Assembly: GCA_963575745.1 (NCBI GenBank)
Contig: CAUYUJ010014771.1
Coordinates: forward strand, 1-64,000
Direction: 5' to 3'
Length of the DNA: 64,000 bases
Source of the DNA: Prorocentrum cordatum
Taxonomy: Eukaryota; Sar; Dinophyceae; Prorocentrales; Prorocentraceae
The position numbers and the translations under genes are program-made. Within the stretch, counting starts at the first letter, position 1. Every line of letters starts with the position of its first letter. Under the pieces are notes generated by a model. It was given only the letters and a program-made list of their open reading frames with translations. It did not search any database and had not been told where the DNA came from. Positions 20,161 to 31,380 of this stretch are shown here, one piece after another.

Positions 20161-21720
20161 AGACAGAGCTGGATTTGTATGTTCTGACAGTCCAAGGAGC
20201 AATTCGTCACCACCACTTCTTGTCGATAGTGAGGTAGCGAAATTACCAGTTCGAGGTCGATGTCCATGTCTCACGCGCATCCAGTACGTTTATGCGCATC
20301 ATCGTCCCCATGCTGTATGAATTTTATCATTCGCATGTGTTTCGTCCTTGCGTCCTCTTCTAGTTATGACCCTCATTCCTCCTCTTCCAAATCTTGATTA
20401 TCGTCCCGGCCTCCTCCTCTTCTTACGCTTCGGCATTATCAAACCCTGGTTGTCCGTTCATCCGTTTCCCCATCCTCCTGCAAGCGATGCTGTTTTTTTG
20501 TTGCTGCTGCAGCTCATCCCTCTCATTCGGTTCGGTATCTTTTATCTTCGCGTGTTCAGTGCCTAGGGCCATTCGAACTCAGACTCGCCCATGCGCGTGC
20601 CCATCCATTGGTATCCACACCCACGTGTAGTCAGACCTTCTCGTACTCAAACTCACTCCTCCCCTGACTCGTTTATACCCAGTTCGTCGCGTTCAGACCC
20701 ACGCGACTTTATACCTACACAGTCCAGACCACAACGAGCTGGTAGGCATCCCACTCGGGCTTCTCCAGGGTTCTGACCAGTCGTAATGCTGGTAAACGAG
20801 TACAACAAGTATCCGCCCCCCGCCCCAGAGGGGGGGCCATTTCATATCGTGTATGGCATACGAATACAATCTGGGGGGCGGAATTCTTATTTTAACGCCA
20901 CCCCCTCTCCCTTTCTCCTTCGCCGCATCCTCGCAACAGTAGGGCCGCATTGCAGGGGGCAGGAGTTCCTAGCAGGAGTAGGCCCGCATGCATTGCAGGG
21001 GGGGCGCGCCGGGTCACCAACCTCCTTCCTCGCCGCATGGCAGGGCTTGGGGTCGTCAGTGACAGTCCGAATCGCCACCCCCGCCGCTCCGAATTGTCAT
21101 CCTTAGGGCCCCTCCTGGCCTCCCAAACGGCCTGGGAGCCAGCCCGAATTGTCCGCCCACCGTGGGTCGAGCTCTTTGGCTTGCCATCCTGGGGGCCAGC
21201 GGAACCATTTTTGATTTAAGGTCCCCCTTTAAATCATATTTTAATGGTTCACCTCCATTATGACGTGGGTCCGTTCGCGACCAGATTGATGCGGCCTCTC
21301 CTGTAAAACGCTTGTTTAGGGGACGGAGGGGCGTCTTTCTGCACAGTCTCACATCCACCGCGTGCTAGCAAGCATCGCGTCCAGGCCTCCCAAACGGTTC
21401 CCACTAGTTCGCGCCACCAAACCGCGGGCATCGTACAGCAGACTCTTCCTGTCCTCATGATTGGCACGCGGTCGTCGCAATCGTTCCCCATTTCCGCACC
21501 CGCTGGCCTCGCCTGTTCTGCCTCCACGTTCGCTCCAGGCAACATGGTCGCGGCTCCTGGTCTGGTGAGATTGAGCTCCGCCGGCAGCGCGGCGGCGGCC
21601 CACATGCCGAGGCTCGGTGCTCTCCCTCGTATCTCCCAGCTTTGACGATCAGTGCAATATCTCCCATGTGATTTACTTTCTCTGATTCCGTTGCGTGAGT
21701 AACCCTTCGTCTGAAGAGCA
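20161..21720. other. 1.6 kb with no recognisable gene
   Basis: Lower GC than its neighbours, with pyrimidine-rich patches (20350-20560). No ORF here has a family motif and no repeat unit is evident. Confidence 0.5.
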
Positions 21721-22135
21721 AGGGATGATGATGACGATGATGATGATGGTGGTGATGATGATACTTACGATTAGGACCATGCTGATGCTGATGCTGAAGC
21801 TGACGATGGTGCCGAAGTTGAAGCTGATGCTGATGATGATGCTGATGGTTGTGATGGTGATGATAAGGATGTTGATGTTGATGATGATGATGATGCTGAT
21901 GAATATGGTGATAATGTTGATGGTGATGATGATGATGACGGTGGTGGTCTTGGTGTTGATGGTGGTGATGTTGAGGATATTGATGATGGTGATGGTTATG
22001 ACGATGATGATGACGATGGTGAACATGATGATGAACATGATGATGAGGAGGAGGAGGATAAGGAGGAGGATCTTGATGATTCTGACGATGCTGGTGATGA
22101 TGGTGATGATGGTGGTGACGATCAAGATGATGAAG
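21721..22135 (+). repeat. GAT trinucleotide array
   Basis: About 415 bp of GATGAT with GGT, GCT and GTT variants. The 153- and 157-codon ORFs across it encode almost only Met/Val or Ile/Thr and are not genes. Confidence 0.9.
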
Positions 22136-24417
22136 CTACGTCCCAATACTTCCTAGAATTCCAATAGTGCATGATGTTTCACGCGGGCTGCAGAAACGAG
22201 GGCCTCCATATACTCTGTAGTTGTTTGAAACGTATCTTGAGCCAATCGTGTCGTGGCATCATTATCGTCCGATGTTGCTCGGTAAATGATGCTGGCGGAG
22301 TGTCATCAGGAGCAGGCGTAGGCAAATCGTCGTCTATGGCGGAAGTCGTCCGAAGCTGCAGGGCATTGGGCGAAGTTTGGGACCAAGAGCCGACCAGGGC
22401 GGGGTCCCGACCGTGTGCTCTCATCGAAGTCGGCCCACGCCCACGCCCCCTTCTCCTCCATGAGCAGGAGGGCGAGGAGAAATAATGATTGGAGGGGGTC
22501 AGGTAACAGGAACCCGTCGAGGGAGTCTGGAGGGCCTCTTTGGTCACTGTGGGGCCCTCCTGGGCAACCTTGAAAGCACATTCGCTAAATGTGAGGCCGC
22601 TTGTCCCAGCTTGGATCGTACGGATGACGTCATATGGCGTCGAAAACCGTTTTGAAGGCCATGTTTGGCAAACATGGCCGTCTTGGAGGCAGGCTCTGTG
22701 CACATGAGTTGCTGAGGGCGACGGAGTGTTTGAATACATTCATCACGCCAAGCACCCTCAATGGCAAGTACCGGGGGCTGGCGGATCTAGTGACCTTGGG
22801 CGCATCGTGCCACCGTGCTTGGTCCGTGAAGAAGAGGCCTCTTGAACCCCAAGAGGCCACGTGGGGCATCTCTTGGGGACCTCTTGGGGGCCTCTCTCTG
22901 CTGGGGGCCTCTCGAGGTTCCAGGGGCCTCCAAGGGCTTTGGAGACCCCGGGGCACCTCAAGAGGAGGATGCGGATCGATGTTTGTGAAACTGCCTGCGG
23001 TAAATCCCGTCACCGCGCCAGCGCAGAAGCGCAGCAGGGAAGAGGTTGAGTGTGATATCCTTCTCGGTTCAGCTCCTTGTCCCTTCTTCTCCCCGCTTCG
23101 AAGATCAGGACGGGCGCGCGTCTGAAACTGCACCTCATTCTCCCCTTCCTCCCTGGAATGCTTGCGTCCTCCACGAAGACATGTCCCCTCCCTGCCCCAG
23201 AGAGTTCGAACTGTCGTGGGTCTTGAACTCCACACACCTACTCGCTTTCTTGCCCAGACAGGGTGCCTCCCCATCAACTGACTGACTGACTGAAGCCGTG
23301 CATCCCTGGCGGACGCGTGGGCAAATGGAGTGAAACAACCCATGCGCTTTGCGCCAGCCCTGGCACGGCTCTTGGGCACCACTGCCGCCAGAGCCGGATT
23401 TCCGGACGGGCGTGTGGGCAGATACGTGCGCAATTTGCACCGATTCGATTGCGAGGCAGAAGCGAAACTCAACACAGTAATACAGAGCGCCCGACTGTGA
23501 ATCAGAAGCAAAAAAAGCGCCCCACGACTGTGAAGCACCATGCCTACTTTTTCTCACACGGCTAATCATCGAGAGCCAGGCCTGGGATGACATACCCCGC
23601 TGTCGCAGGACAGCTGATGCGATACGAAGTCCCACGAACACGTATCGGCTCCACCTGTAAGGACAAGAGGGGACAAGGAGGACGAGAAGGAGGAGAGGGA
23701 GAGAAGGAGAAAGAGGGGGCGGAGGGCAAATTGCAACAGTGTGTAAATTGACGTCGCCCATTGCTGTCTCGGGCGGCCCCGGCGCCTGCGGAGGGTCCAG
23801 CTGTTAGGGGCACAGTCGGCGTCGCACACTAGTTATTTAACTAGTGACGCGTCGCTATGGGAAGCGATTTTCTTATATAGGTCTGCGTAAATTCGCGGAC
23901 AGAGGCTTCGAGCCGGCGATGTCTTGCACAGTAGCATTCGAAATTCTGGAAAAGTAGGAAGGTGGTATCCTCAGAATCTTTCTCAAGCTCTTGCAGTGGA
24001 AGGCGTCCATCCTGTCGTTGTCTTTTCAAGGGCCACAACGAAACAAGCGAGTACAACAGTTTGTTCAGCACGCAAGAAGAATATATTTGAAGCTTTCGTT
24101 TCTTTCCAGGAAGCGAAACCAGGCAGACAAGTAGTCACAAAGGAGAAGGAAGACGAGGAGAATGAGGAGCTTTAGTTCAGACCCGCTCCAGCCCTGCGCT
24201 CGGTCTCAAACCGCGCAAGTCTTCAGTGGCCCCCGTTCTCCGCAGCCTTCCCTCTTTCCTCCCCCCGTCCCCTACCTTCCTCCCCCACTCTTGGGAGCCC
24301 CTCGTTGGAGCCTCTGCGGACTTCTTGGGTCCTGGGGGCCTGCTGGGAGCAGGCTTCAGGGCAGGTGGGGGCCAACTGGGGGCCGCCCGGGGGAAAAGAA
24401 ACATTGGAAAGGAAACA
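22136..24417. other. 2.3 kb with no recognisable gene
   Basis: No motif-bearing ORF. It contains a block of CCTCTTGGGG-type repeats at 22840-22970 related to 16.4-18.1 kb, a short CTGA repeat at 23276-23294 and a purine-rich patch at 23660-23725. Confidence 0.5.
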
Positions 24418-24776
24418 AAGGAGGAGGAGCAGGAGGAGGAGCAGGAGGAGCAAGCGGATTGAAAGAGAATAAGTAGAAAAAGGAGCAGAAGAAGGAGGAG
24501 GAGGAGGAGGAGCAAGCGGATGAGGAGATGGATGATGATGATGAGGAGGAGGATGAGGAGGAGGAAGAGGAGGAGGAGGAGGAGGAGGAGGAGGAGGAGG
24601 AGGAGGAGGAGGAGGAGAGAGAGAAGGATGAGAAGAAGGAGGAGGAGAAGGAATAGGAAAAGGAAACAGAAGAGGAGGAGGAAGAGGAGCAGGTGGAGGA
24701 GGAGCAAGCGGATAAGGAAAACGAGAAAAAGGAGGAGGAGGAGGAGAAGGAGGAGGAGGAGGAGGAGGATCTCGAG
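24418..24776 (+). repeat. Large GGA/GAA polypurine array
   Basis: About 360 bp of plus-strand purines, mainly (GGA)n with GAA and GAT interruptions. Mirror-symmetric purine runs of this length can form triplex DNA. The 218-codon minus ORF (24177-24833) is a leucine-run artefact. Confidence 0.9.
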
Positions 24777-25559
24777 GCCGTCAAGGGCGCAACGGTTCCG
24801 CCGAGCTCTCTGGAAGAGGCTCGATGGAGTCACATATTAGGGGGCGTCTTTTCGGGCGGGTTCTGAGGTCGCTTTGGGGCCCACGTGGGCCGTCTTGGTG
24901 GAAAAGCTCGGGGACCCAGAGTTTTAAATTTGAAACTCCGGAGTTTTGGGCTTCAAGCCCTCCACCCGAAGCTTACAAACCTCTGTCTCTGGTGCTTTGG
25001 GGTTACGTAGGAGCTCCAGAGCGCCAGGCGGCTTTTCAAAGGCCCCCCAAAACTCGAAAGGGCAGCCGCCAGAACTTTTGGGGGTCTCTTGGATAAGTTT
25101 TGGGCATCCTGGGCCCTCCAAGAGGCCGCGCGGGCCGCCGCGGTACAGGACCCACCTCTACCTCGTCACCTGGAAAGTCTGGCGGTTGACCGGCGTTCCT
25201 TCGACCAAGAATTTTGAGAAGGGCGCGAAGCGTATTGGGAGGCTTCTCGGGCAGGGCCATATGGGGTGCGTTTGAACCTTGAAAGCAGTTGCGATATAGT
25301 GTTTGTGTGTGTGTGCATGACACGTGCGTGCGCCATTCGCTGCCGTTTGACCCTCAAGGGCCCCCTTTTGCCAAGGCACAACAAGTATCATACATCACAG
25401 TGGCAGCGGAGCCTGCCATACGGTTTTCGGCGGCCGCACTGGCGCGCAGGACCCGTCTCTCTTCATAGAGGGTTCTTCACGATCAATTGTACTTGGTCAA
25501 GCAGTGACCCTGGCAAGGGGACTGTAGACTGTCTTGCTACGTGCCTACGCCATGGCACT
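24777..25559. other. Nothing recognisable
   Basis: GC-rich, with short CCAAGAGG-like repeats around 25030-25140. ORFs are short and carry no motif. Confidence 0.5.
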
Positions 25560-26330
25560 GTCTTCTCTTCGTTGTCGACCAACATCTGATTCGCTGGCAT
25601 GGTCAGAGACGAAGAGTGGTTCTTACATCTACGACGGTACTGTGCGCAACTTCCATGAGTGTGAATTCCGCACAGAGATGTGCATGAGTGCTGCGTTGGC
25701 CTCCGTTACTCTTGGAACGGGAAAGTCTCTGCCACGCGCTGTCACCGCAGCTGTCAGTAACGTGATAGAGGGCCTCAGAGGCAACGCGATCGATATAGCC
25801 ATGGGTATCGGTGAAGACACGCTTCTGACTAAAACAGGCATCGACTTACCGATACACACGATGCGTACCTCGCTCTTCCCCATAGAGACTGAGGAAGCCA
25901 AGATCCTCTTCCAAGTAGGATTGAGACCCTGCGGGCCAACGTCTCGACAGTGCGGTCAGTCTATGCTCCGTGCATATCGCGCTGACAGCGCTTGTGGGAG
26001 CTTGTCTCTAAACTCTTCCCGAACCTCGTGATGGGTGACGATATGCTTGGATCTTATCTCTTGGACCATGCAGGACCCTCACCTACGGTGAATTGATGGT
26101 AATGTCACCAACTGGTAATGTGACCAGTTTCGGCACGGTCAAGGACGTCTTGGTCCTTCAATACGGTTGTATCCACACCCGACAAAAGTGCAAGGGAGAT
26201 TCGGGTAAGAGCTCCACCCGCAATCACTCAGAGGACGCCCCGAAACCTTAGCAAGGGCAAGGGCAAGGCCAGATGCTCAAGGCTGCCACAGGCACACCGC
26301 GCTGCCGACGACAGCTGGCACGAGCAGGAG
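25560..26330 (+). pseudogene. Retroelement Gag relic (capsid-like part)
   Basis: Plus-strand text in shifting frames matches the N-terminal Gag of dinoflagellate LTR retroelements as I remember it: SYIYDGTVRNFHECEFRTE, then VIEGLRGNAIDIAMGIGED, then IHTMRTSLFPIETEEAKILF up to about 25920. After a frame change come GDDMLGSYLLDHAGPSPT and NVTSFGTVKDVLVLQYGCIH near 26035-26180. At least two frameshifts and a stop (26031) break it. A Lys/Gly-rich linker follows. Confidence 0.5.
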
Positions 26331-26900
26331 AAGCATTACCCTGAGGAGCTAGGCCCCTACGGCTATTGCGCGTCTGGCTACGCACCCCAGTACGGCTGGG
26401 ACGACGAGTCTTGGTGGACGGACACCTCGGCAGGTGACTGGGCCCTCGGCGACGGCGACCCTCGCGCTCGCTGGACGTCCGCACTGCGCGGAGATGGACT
26501 TGACGCCCAGGCAATGGAGGAAATTGACAATTTCGGCAACGCGGAAGAAACAGTCTCTGAGATGATCCAGCCACATGGGCATGATCTGGCGGCCAGCTTT
26601 GGCGCCAAACGAAGAGGCAAGAGCAGAGGCACAGGAAAATGCAACCGCTGGCAACCCCCATCGCCCATGGGTGGCGGCAGCGGAACGCCGACCCCGGTAG
26701 AGCGCAAGGCTGGCCTCCAGGAGATCAAGAAACGATCGCAGTGCAAGGCCGCGAGACCCGCGACGAGAATGGCCACTGGTCTGGGGGCCGTGAGTGCAAG
26801 GAAAACTCAAGGCGGCCACGATAGCGCACGCTGGCGAGCGACCGCTCCGTTCTCTCGCGGGACCCGTTGCGCCATCATCCACCATTCGTCGTCATCGCGA
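26331..26900 (+). pseudogene. Gag relic, C-terminal part with broken zinc knuckle
   Basis: Tyr/Asp/Trp-rich text (GYAPQYGWDDESWWTDTSAG) is followed, near 26690-26820, by a Cys-x2-Cys-x4-His-x4-Cys knuckle split over two frames: KKRSQCKA in one, then RDENGHWSGGRECKE in the other. That fits the nucleocapsid end of Gag. The frameshift inside the knuckle shows it is dead. Confidence 0.45.
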
Positions 26901-28049
26901 CATTTGTAACGCACTGCGCGCTGCAACCCCTATCTGTTCTTCCTTCTCATCGCGCGTCGCGCAACGTCGCAATGCGCGCGCGAGCGAGGGGGGGGGGGGG
27001 CGCAGTGGGCAGCGTTGTTCGACGGAGGGGCACTCGGAAGAGCACGTGTTCAAGAGTTGCTTCGAGAACGCCCCATTGCCCGAAGCCACGTCGGCGCGCG
27101 GCCGCGGTTCGGGGCAGCCCCCAGACCCCGTCGGAGGCCGGGGAGAGGCAGCACGTGCACATGGCGTTTCAAGCGTCGGCCCCGGGGGCCGCCGCTCCGA
27201 GCGCTTCGACCGACGCCCCCGAGAGCCGTTGGGCGCGCGGCGCGTCGGGCGAAGAGTTCGAGACGACGCCCGTTCAAGACTTGCTTGCTGTTCCCGGCCA
27301 TGGCGCGACGTCTATCACTGGTCAGCACCGTGGTCTCGCGTGCGGCACGGGTGCTCAAAGATGGGCCGGACCATGTGTCTTGGGGTCGTGGCATCGAGAA
27401 ACCGAGCGAAGTGTTGAAGGCCTTCTTAGCGCGGTTAGATGAGCATGTCATCACATTGGCCAGCGATCGCATCGCATGTCGCACTGAAGATGGCACGCGT
27501 CTACATGTCAGCTCTGGCGCCAGCAGCTCGACATGCAGGAGGGGGCCTTCAGAGCCGCCGTTGCCTCGCGGGTGCGTTCGCGGTTGCGCGAGTTTCTCCG
27601 ACGCTGGCTCCCCGGCTCGATTCGTCGCTCGAGCGCGCAAAGATTGCGGTCGCAAGACCGAGGAGGAAAGATGCGCGGTTTCACATCAGCCGGGCCAGCT
27701 CCCCCACGACCTCGTTGACACCAGGGGTAGCACTGAGGGGGTCGTCCGCGCGCTTTATTGCAAGTGCTTGACGCGCGTCGATGAACAGCCTCGCGAGCTC
27801 GCTCGGGAGAAGATGGAGGCGGCGAAGAACGTCGAGCGCGCCGCCAACCTCCAGACTGAGGCAATCAGGAAGAGAGTCGAAAGCGGCCGTCGCGTCGGCG
27901 CTGGGGAGCTGAAGGTCGCCATGAAGATGTTCGCGAAGCGCGCTGCGTCGATCTGCGAGGACACGGGCGACATCCGAACTTGTGACTTGACTTCGTGGCG
28001 CCGCGATTGTGCCCCCGAGACAGCCGAGCATGAGCTCATCGCGCTTGCA
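26901..28049 (+). other. Between Gag and protease relics; weakly coding-like
   Basis: An 11-G homopolymer at about 26990-27001 is followed by GC-rich sequence. A plus frame from 27760 (REKMEAAKNVERAANLQTEA; LKVAMKMFAKRAASICEDTG) is helical and protein-like and runs into the protease relic, so it is probably the Gag-protease linker. Upstream of 27300 the reading is arginine-rich and doubtful. Confidence 0.35.
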
Positions 28050-28557
28050 GCGCAGTCACTTATTGCATCGGCCGATTCGTCGGCAATCTCCTTGCTCAGA
28101 ATGGTTGATGTCTTCGAGGATGATGGCGCGTGGGCCGTCGTGGATGAGGGGTGCAAGTCTTGTTGTCGCGGCGACGCTTGGGCTGTCAATGTATAAGATA
28201 AAATTGAGAAGATTTGGGCACTTCCCTGAACGGATCAACAGAACTCGCAAGACTTACTCTGGTATCGGTGGTCAGGCAGACAGTTTCACGACGGGTAAGA
28301 AGCGCTTCCCTTCTCGCATCGTTGGCAGTCGTGGTGCTGTTTTTGGTGCTCTCGAGTCCCATCAGTTGAAGGATCAAGGTCGCGCTCCACTTCTGCTGTC
28401 GCTGCCTGCGCAGGTATCGTTTGGGATCGTTACGGACCTCGCCAGTAGCTGCGCCACTCTGGACCAGGAGGGCGAAGTGGATATGTGTCGTTGTTATCAT
28501 TCTGGACGGCTCGTCATTCGCTTCGATCAGTTTGAGCTCAATCGGGTTCCTGACTGA
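28050..28557 (+). pseudogene. Retropepsin-like aspartic protease relic
   Basis: In one frame GAWAVVDEGCKSCCRG resembles the active-site loop of Copia-type proteases, with DEG where DTG or DSG is usual, as I recall for dinoflagellate elements. After a one-frame shift near 28190 comes KTYSGIGGQADSFTTGKKRF, then GALESHQLKDQGRAPLLLSL, SFGIVTDLASSCATL and SGRLVIRFDQFELN up to TGA 28555-28557. That is the strand order of a pepsin-like half. The relic follows the Gag relic on the same strand. Confidence 0.5.
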
Positions 28558-28605
28558 TCTTGCGCGTCCTTTGCATTTTGTTTTCATACTGCCGCGAAAA
28601 CAGCC

Positions 28606-29007
28606 ATGGTGGCAGAACTGGCGCGGCAGGCGGATCTGGGTCTTGCGGTCGTCACCATTGGATTAGACAACTTCGAGAGTCGTCCTTGCGGGGCGGGCGC
28701 CGAGCTGCTCGCCGAGTATCTTGCCCGCCACCACCGTGGGGAGAGTCGCGACATGAGCGCGTCCTGGAAGGGCGGGAAGATGTTGTTCGATGCCGCAGTT
28801 GCTTCGCGTCCGAAACCCGGTGAACTCGAGAGGCCCATCTTCGTTGACGCTCGGAAGTTGGACGATCCGCGGAGCGCGCGACATATTGGAGTTCATTCAA
28901 AGATTCTGAAGCCATTTGCAGAGAACCGACACTTCCCGGGCATCGCGGGGTATATAGGACAATCCATCTCACGCTGCCCCAGGGATGAGCCAGCTGCGAT
29001 TTTCTGA
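28606..29007 (+). pseudogene. Pol-linker relic, unrecognised
   Basis: A 133-codon plus-strand frame with protein-like text (LDDPRSARHIGVHSKILKPF; ENRHFPGIAGYIGQSIS), next to the protease relic. I take it as part of the same decayed polyprotein. No catalytic motif is visible. Confidence 0.35.
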
Positions 29008-29406
29008 GTGAGTCGTTCAGGTCGACACCGTCCGGTTGCAAGTTCCCATGAGTTGAAGCAGTGCTTGTCGGACGCGCACATTGGGCATGCGTCGCCCCGC
29101 CTCAGCAACCGCGAGTGGGACTAGAGGACACGCGGTGGACTTCGTGACGATTGCTGCCGCAGACCAGCTCGGGCTGCCGAGATGGCCGCGGGCGCCGCGA
29201 GCCAGATGATCCGCGTGATCTCCGGCGCTGTCCAGAAACGCAGCGGGCCCCCGCCTCAGTCCGAGGGCCGCGATTCGCTCTCAGTTGCCAAACGCCGTCC
29301 CAAGTCAGGAGGATTCGATCAGGCTCGTCTCGAAGAAACCCCCGCGTCCATGGCGAAGTAGCTGATGATGATGTTGCGAAAATGGCCAGAGGATACATGC
29401 AAGTAT

Positions 29407-29583
29407 GGAAGTCGCGCATGATGAGGACGACTTCAAGGATATAACGGAGCGACACGAGGGCCGAGAATTGCAGTTTAAGTTTCGCATCTGCGCAGAGGAT
29501 GGTCGTATTCCAGTTGAGTGCATGCGCGTCGTCGGAGGAGCCGCTAGTTCAAAGAGTCAGGAAGCGCGCCGAAGCCACAAATA
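29407..29583 (+). pseudogene. Short coding-like relic
   Basis: About 55 codons reading DEDDFKDITERHEGRELQFK then FRICAEDGRIPVECMRVV, ending at a TAA at about 29581. It is likely a further scrap of the retroelement relic. A proline-rich frame follows up to 29880. Confidence 0.3.
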
Positions 29584-29899
29584 ATTACTTTTGTTGTTCC
29601 CGATGACGATGACGATGATCTTTCGGCCGCGGCAGGACCCAGCCGCCCCTGGGGAGAGTAGACCGGGCGCCGAGCGGGCGCGGATGACTCCGACTCCGAA
29701 ACGCACGGCGGAGGGTGATCAACCCGCGGCTGCTGCGTTGACTCCGAGGCCACGGTCAGCACTGCCGCCAGCATCTCTTCGCGCTCGGAAGTTTTCAATG
29801 CCGCCGCCAGCTCAGGCACCGAGGACAGTGGCACCCATGCCGCCTCCACCGCCACCGCCTGCCTACCCCGGGATCTCTGAAAGGGCGTGCTCTACTGCT

Positions 29900-31170
29900 G
29901 CTAGCGGAAAACCGAGGGGGGGGGGGGGGATCGCTGGGGTTCCCGACCCGCCCCCCCCCTTCGAAAACCGGGGGGGCCATTGCCGGTTAGACCCGCCCCC
30001 CCCCCCCGCAAGAAAATTCTTGGAAAGGGAAAAGGAGTGGGGGTCACTACGGGTTCAAAACCCCCGCCCCCACCCCCCACCCCCCACCCCCCCGCCGCCG
30101 GCAAGCGATTCCCGCTCCCCGGGACACTTGGGCAGCGGTGGGGATATCGGGGCAGCGGCGGGGGCGGTGGCGAGGGGTCAGCGGGGCAGCGTCGGGGGCA
30201 GTGGGGGCAGTGGGACAGCGGTGGGGGCGGTGGCGGGGGCAGCGGGGACAGTGGGCAGCGGCGGGGGCGGGGGGGGCAGCGGGGCAGCGCAGTGGGGCAG
30301 CGGCGGGGGCAGCGGGGGCAGTGGAATTGCGGTGGGAACAGCGGGGGCAGTGAGACTCTGGCGGGGACAGCGGGAACAATAGGGAGAGCGGGACAGCGGT
30401 TGGTCAACGGTGGGGAAGGTGGGGGCAGTGAGACACTGGCGCGGGCACTGGTGGAGACAGCGGCTGGACAATGGCGGGAACGGTGGGGACAGTCTGGGGA
30501 CAGTGGGACAATGGCGGGGGTTGTGGGACAGTGGCGGCGACGGCGGCGGCGGGGACAGCGGTGCGGGGATGGTGGGGGCAGCGGGGCCAGCGGGGCAGTG
30601 GTGGGGACAGCGGCGGAGGGACAGCGGCGAGGGTGGCGGCGAGGACAGCGGCGGGCAATGGGACAGAGGCACAGTGAGGACAGCGGTGGGGACTGGGGAG
30701 ACTGCGGCGGGAACAGCGGGACAGCCTAGTGGGACAGCGGCGGGGGCATTGGGACAGTGGGACAGCGGGGACAGTGGGGACATTGGGACAGCGGTGGGGG
30801 CCGCGGGGGAAGTGGGGAGAGTGGGGCCGCGGTGGGAACAGTGATGGGGACAGTTGGGGCAGCGCTGCAGCGGCGGGGGCGTTGGTGGGGGCAGCGGGGG
30901 CCGTAGTGGGAACAGTGGGGGCAATGGTGGCGGGGGCGGCGGTGCTGTGGACAGCGGTGGGGGATGCGGCTCGGACGGTGGCAGGGGCCCAGGAGACGTC
31001 TGCCGGCGGTGAGTTCGGGGGGGGGTCGAACCGGCAGTGAAACAATTCGGTTTTCTGGGGTGGTGGTGGGGGTATCGAACCGGCAGTGACCCCCCCCCCT
31101 TGTTTTCTGGAGGGGAAGAGGGGGGGTCGAACATGCAGTGACTTTCCCCGGTTTTCCGGAGATCAGAGGT
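29900..31170 (+). repeat. G-rich minisatellite flanked by inverted repeats
   Basis: About 880 bp (30125-31005) of GGGGACAGCGG/GGGGACAGTGGG-type repeats, dense in G runs on the plus strand. The left flank (29905-30030) holds GAAAACC and TGCCGGTTAGACCC followed by C runs. The right flank (31015-31165) holds about three tandem units with G runs, TCGAACCGGCAGTGA and GGTTTTC, the inverse of the left flank. All long Gly- or Pro-rich ORFs here are artefacts. Confidence 0.75.
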
Positions 31171-31380
31171 CGGCAGCATTTATGGCTTCTCTCCCAGGTG
31201 AGCCCAGTCGATGTCACCGTATTCATCATTTGTGCTCCCAAAGTTGCGCTGACCTGCGCGGCTTTAGTCCGGCGCTTAAGGGCCTCCGCGCGCTGCAGCG
31301 GGCGCGCGCAGCATGGCCATCGTTGAATAGACATACTTCACGGCCTTGGTTTGGCGCTCTACTTCCAGAGGGTCGGCGCG
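31157..31380 (+). repeat. Direct repeat A, about 220 bp
   Basis: Aligns by eye over its whole length, at roughly three-quarters identity, with 35123-35352. Shared blocks include CCCAGTCGATGTC.CCGTATTC, CCTGCGCGGCTTTAG and TTGGTTTGGCGC.C. The two copies bracket the RT relic, about 3.97 kb apart. Confidence 0.7.

Noticed and set aside
24177-24833. Leucine-rich minus-strand ORF resembling a membrane protein
   Set aside because: Reverse reading of a (GGA)n/(GAA)n purine array.
29591-31179. Long Gly- or Pro-rich ORFs on both strands
   Set aside because: Artefacts of the G-rich minisatellite. Both strands are equally open.
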